This document shows, one piece after another, positions 62,042 to 64,000 of a stretch of DNA of 64,000 bases. Position numbers and translations under genes: made by a program. The stretch comes from Acrocarpospora corrugata (GTDB lineage Bacteria > Actinomycetota > Actinomycetes > Streptosporangiales > Streptosporangiaceae), in assembly GCF_009687845.1 (NCBI RefSeq), contig NZ_BLAD01000066.1, forward strand, positions 1-64,000, given 5' to 3'. Each line of letters begins with the position of its first letter. Positions within the stretch are counted from its first letter, which is position 1. The notes under the pieces are model-generated. The model saw only the letters and a program-made list of their open reading frames with translations, ran no database searches and had not been told where the DNA came from.

Positions 62042-64000
62042 TTACGAGGTGACCCGGTAGACGTCGTAGACGCCCTGGATGGTGCGGACGGCCTTCAGGA
62101 CGTGGCCGAGGTGTTTGGGGTCGCCCATCTCGAAGGTGAACTTGCTGACCGCGACGCGGTCCCTGGAGGTGGTCACCGACGCCGACAGGATGTTCACGTG
62201 CTGGTCGGAGAGGGTCCTGGTGACGTCGGAGAGCAGGCGGGGCCGGTCGAGGGCCTCGACCTGGATGGCCACCAGGAACACCGAGTCGTCGCCCGGCGAC
62301 CAGGCGACCTCGACCAGGCGGTCGGGCTGCTCGCGTAGCTGGCCTACGTTGGCGCAGTCCACGCGGTGCACCGAGACGCCGTGGCCTCGGGTGACGAAGC
62401 CGATGATGTCGTCGCCCGGGACCGGGGTGCAGCAGCGGGAGAGGCGTACCCAGACGTCAGGGTCGCCGGCCACTATGACACCCGCGTTGGAATTGGCCCT
62501 GGGGCGGCCCGTGAGCCGCGTGACGACCGAAGCCTCGGCGATGTCCTCCTCGGCCCCTTCGACGCCGCCCAGGGCCTGTACGAGCTTCTGTACGACGCTC
62601 TGGGCCGCGATGTGGCCCTCGCCAACGGCCGCGTATAGGGCCGATACATCCGGATACCGCAGATCCCGGGCCAGCGCCAGCAGCGCCTCCCCCGACATCA
62701 GCCGCTGCAACGGCAGACCCTGCTTGCGCATCGCCCGGCCGATGGCCTCTTTGCCCGCCTCGATCGCGGTCTCGCGCCGCTCCTTCGAGAACCACTGGCG
62801 GATCTTGTTACGCGCCCGCCCGCTCTTGACGAACTTCAGCCAGTCCCGCGAAGGACCGGCGTCCGGCGACTTGGAGGTGAAGATCTCCACCGTGTCGCCG
62901 TTGCTGAGCCTGGACTCCAGCGGCACCAGCCGCCCGTTCACCCGGGCGCCGATACATCGGTGCCCGACCTCGGTGTGCACCGCGTACGCGAAGTCGACCG
63001 GGGTGGCGCCGTCGGGGAGGGCCACCACCTGGCCGCGCGGGGTGAAGACGAACACCTCGGAGACCGACAGGTCGAAGCGGAGCGACTCCAGGAACTCGCC
63101 CGGGTCGGAGGTCTCCTTCTGCCAGTCCAGCAGCTGGCGCAGCCAGGCCATGTCGTTGACCTCCTTGACCTTGGCCGGGCCCGAGGTGGTCATCTCCTCC
63201 TTGTACTTCCAGTGCGCGGCCACGCCGTACTCCGCGCGGTTGTGCATGGCGCGGGTGCGGATCTGGAGTTCGACCGGTTTGCCCTCCGGGCCGATCACCG
63301 TGGTGTGCAGCGACTGGTACATGTTGAACTTGGGCATCGCGATGTAGTCCTTGAACCGGCCGGGGACCGGGTTCCACCGCGCGTGGATCGTTCCGAGCGC
63401 GGCGTAGCAGTCGCGGACCGTGTCCACCAGGACCCGGATGCCCACCAGGTCGTAGATGTCGTCGAAGGCGACGCCCCGGGCGATCATCTTCTGGTAGATC
63501 GAGTAGTAGTGCTTGGGGCGGCCCTTCACGGCCGCCTTGATCTTGGACTCGCGCAGGTCGCCGGAGACGTTCTCGATCACTTCCTGGAGGAACAGGTCGC
63601 GGCGCGGGGCCCGCTCGGACACCATCCTGGCGATCTCGTCATACCGCTTCGGGTAGAGCATGGCGAACGCGAGGTCCTCCAGCTCCCACTTGATGGTGTT
63701 CATGCCCAGCCGGTGCGCCAGCGGCGCGAAGATCTCCAGCGTCTCCCGGGACTTCTGCTGCCGCTTGTGCTCCGGCATGTAACGCATGGTGCGCATGTTG
63801 TGCAGCCGGTCGGCGAGCTTGATCACCAGGACCCGGATGTCGCGGGACATCGCCACGACCATCTTGCGCACGGTCTCGGCCTGCGCGGCGTCGCCGAACT
63901 TGACCTTGTCCAGCTTGGTCACGCCGTCGACCAGCTGCCCGATGCTCTCGCCGAAGTCGGCGCGCAGCTCGTCCAGGCTGTAGGCGGTGTCCTCCACCGT
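62042..64000 (-). CDS. relA: RelA/SpoT (p)ppGpp synthetase-hydrolase, 5' end outside the window
   Basis: Long stringent-response enzyme that makes and degrades (p)ppGpp. The visible part runs from the end of the hydrolase HD domain ([16 protein letters not shown] and [15 protein letters not shown]), through the synthetase domain ([33 protein letters not shown]), the TGS domain ([14 protein letters not shown]...HTEVGHRC) and a helical-zinc-finger region with [13 protein letters not shown], to the ACT domain at the C-terminus ([19 protein letters not shown]-type). Both active domains appear intact. The frame is open to the last base, so the start lies beyond 64000. Confidence 0.96.
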   Translation of the reverse strand, partial: TVEDTAYSLDELRADFGESIGQLVDGVTKLDKVKFGDAAQAETVRKMVVAMSRDIRVLVIKLADRLHNMRTMRYMPEHKRQQKSRETLEIFAPLAHRLGMNTIKWELEDLAFAMLYPKRYDEIARMVSERAPRRDLFLQEVIENVSGDLRESKIKAAVKGRPKHYYSIYQKMIARGVAFDDIYDLVGIRVLVDTVRDCYAALGTIHARWNPVPGRFKDYIAMPKFNMYQSLHTTVIGPEGKPVELQIRTRAMHNRAEYGVAAHWKYKEEMTTSGPAKVKEVNDMAWLRQLLDWQKETSDPGEFLESLRFDLSVSEVFVFTPRGQVVALPDGATPVDFAYAVHTEVGHRCIGARVNGRLVPLESRLSNGDTVEIFTSKSPDAGPSRDWLKFVKSGRARNKIRQWFSKERRETAIEAGKEAIGRAMRKQGLPLQRLMSGEALLALARDLRYPDVSALYAAVGEGHIAAQSVVQKLVQALGGVEGAEEDIAEASVVTRLTGRPRANSNAGVIVAGDPDVWVRLSRCCTPVPGDDIIGFVTRGHGVSVHRVDCANVGQLREQPDRLVEVAWSPGDDSVFLVAIQVEALDRPRLLSDVTRTLSDQHVNILSASVTTSRDRVAVSKFTFEMGDPKHLGHVLKAVRTIQGVYDVYRVTS

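Overview
The window is very GC-rich, has GTG and TTG starts and tightly overlapping operons, and has the gene content of a filamentous high-GC actinobacterium. A Streptosporangiales-type organism (Nonomuraea or Streptosporangium-like) is my best guess, but that is inference from gene order and protein style only. Both strands are used; most housekeeping genes lie on the minus strand.

Layout. 1-2.5 kb: what looks like a leftward rRNA-type promoter and leader at the edge, a TPR protein and tyrS. 2.7-5.6 kb: a secreted CBM2-rhamnogalacturonan lyase and a 3-methyladenine DNA glycosylase. 5.6-14.1 kb: a complete arginine cluster read leftward, argC-J-B-D-F-R-G-H, with almost every junction overlapping and an ArgR-type operator overlapping the argC promoter. 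14.2-31 kb: an accessory block. Its intact genes are an acyl-CoA ligase, two NTF2-like proteins, a TauE/SafE permease, an ankyrin protein, a divergent TetR/epimerase pair with two operator copies, an MFS exporter and two tandem STAND ATPases. It also holds six broken genes (DUF4291, IS630, a frameshifted small family, SEC-C, a CurA-like reductase and a GH6 cellulase). 31.1-38.4 kb: pheST, an orphan histidine kinase, a SpoU methyltransferase, and infC-rpmI-rplT behind a leader with two competing hairpins. 38.5-47.4 kb: aroE, two mltG paralogues, ruvX, alaS, two small membrane-associated proteins, rarA and a DUF2231 protein. 47.5-56 kb: an MMPL transporter, a tricorn-type protease, a cyclophilin lipoprotein and a methyltransferase-P450 pair. 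56-64 kb: aspS-hisS-MBL hydrolase on the minus strand, a second cyclophilin and a DUF349 protein on the plus strand, and relA/spoT, which is cut by the right edge.

The core theme is translation and amino-acid supply: five aminoacyl-tRNA synthetases (TyrRS, PheRS, AlaRS, AspRS, HisRS), IF3/L35/L20, arginine synthesis and the stringent-response enzyme. I see no tRNA gene, no CRISPR array, no complete mobile element and no recognisable defence or biosynthetic island. The most unusual items are: the GH6 gene, which has an in-frame amber codon and also lacks the usual catalytic aspartates; the infC leader with a likely AUC start; the paired operator copies of the TetR/epimerase unit; and the cluster of decayed genes between argC and pheT.
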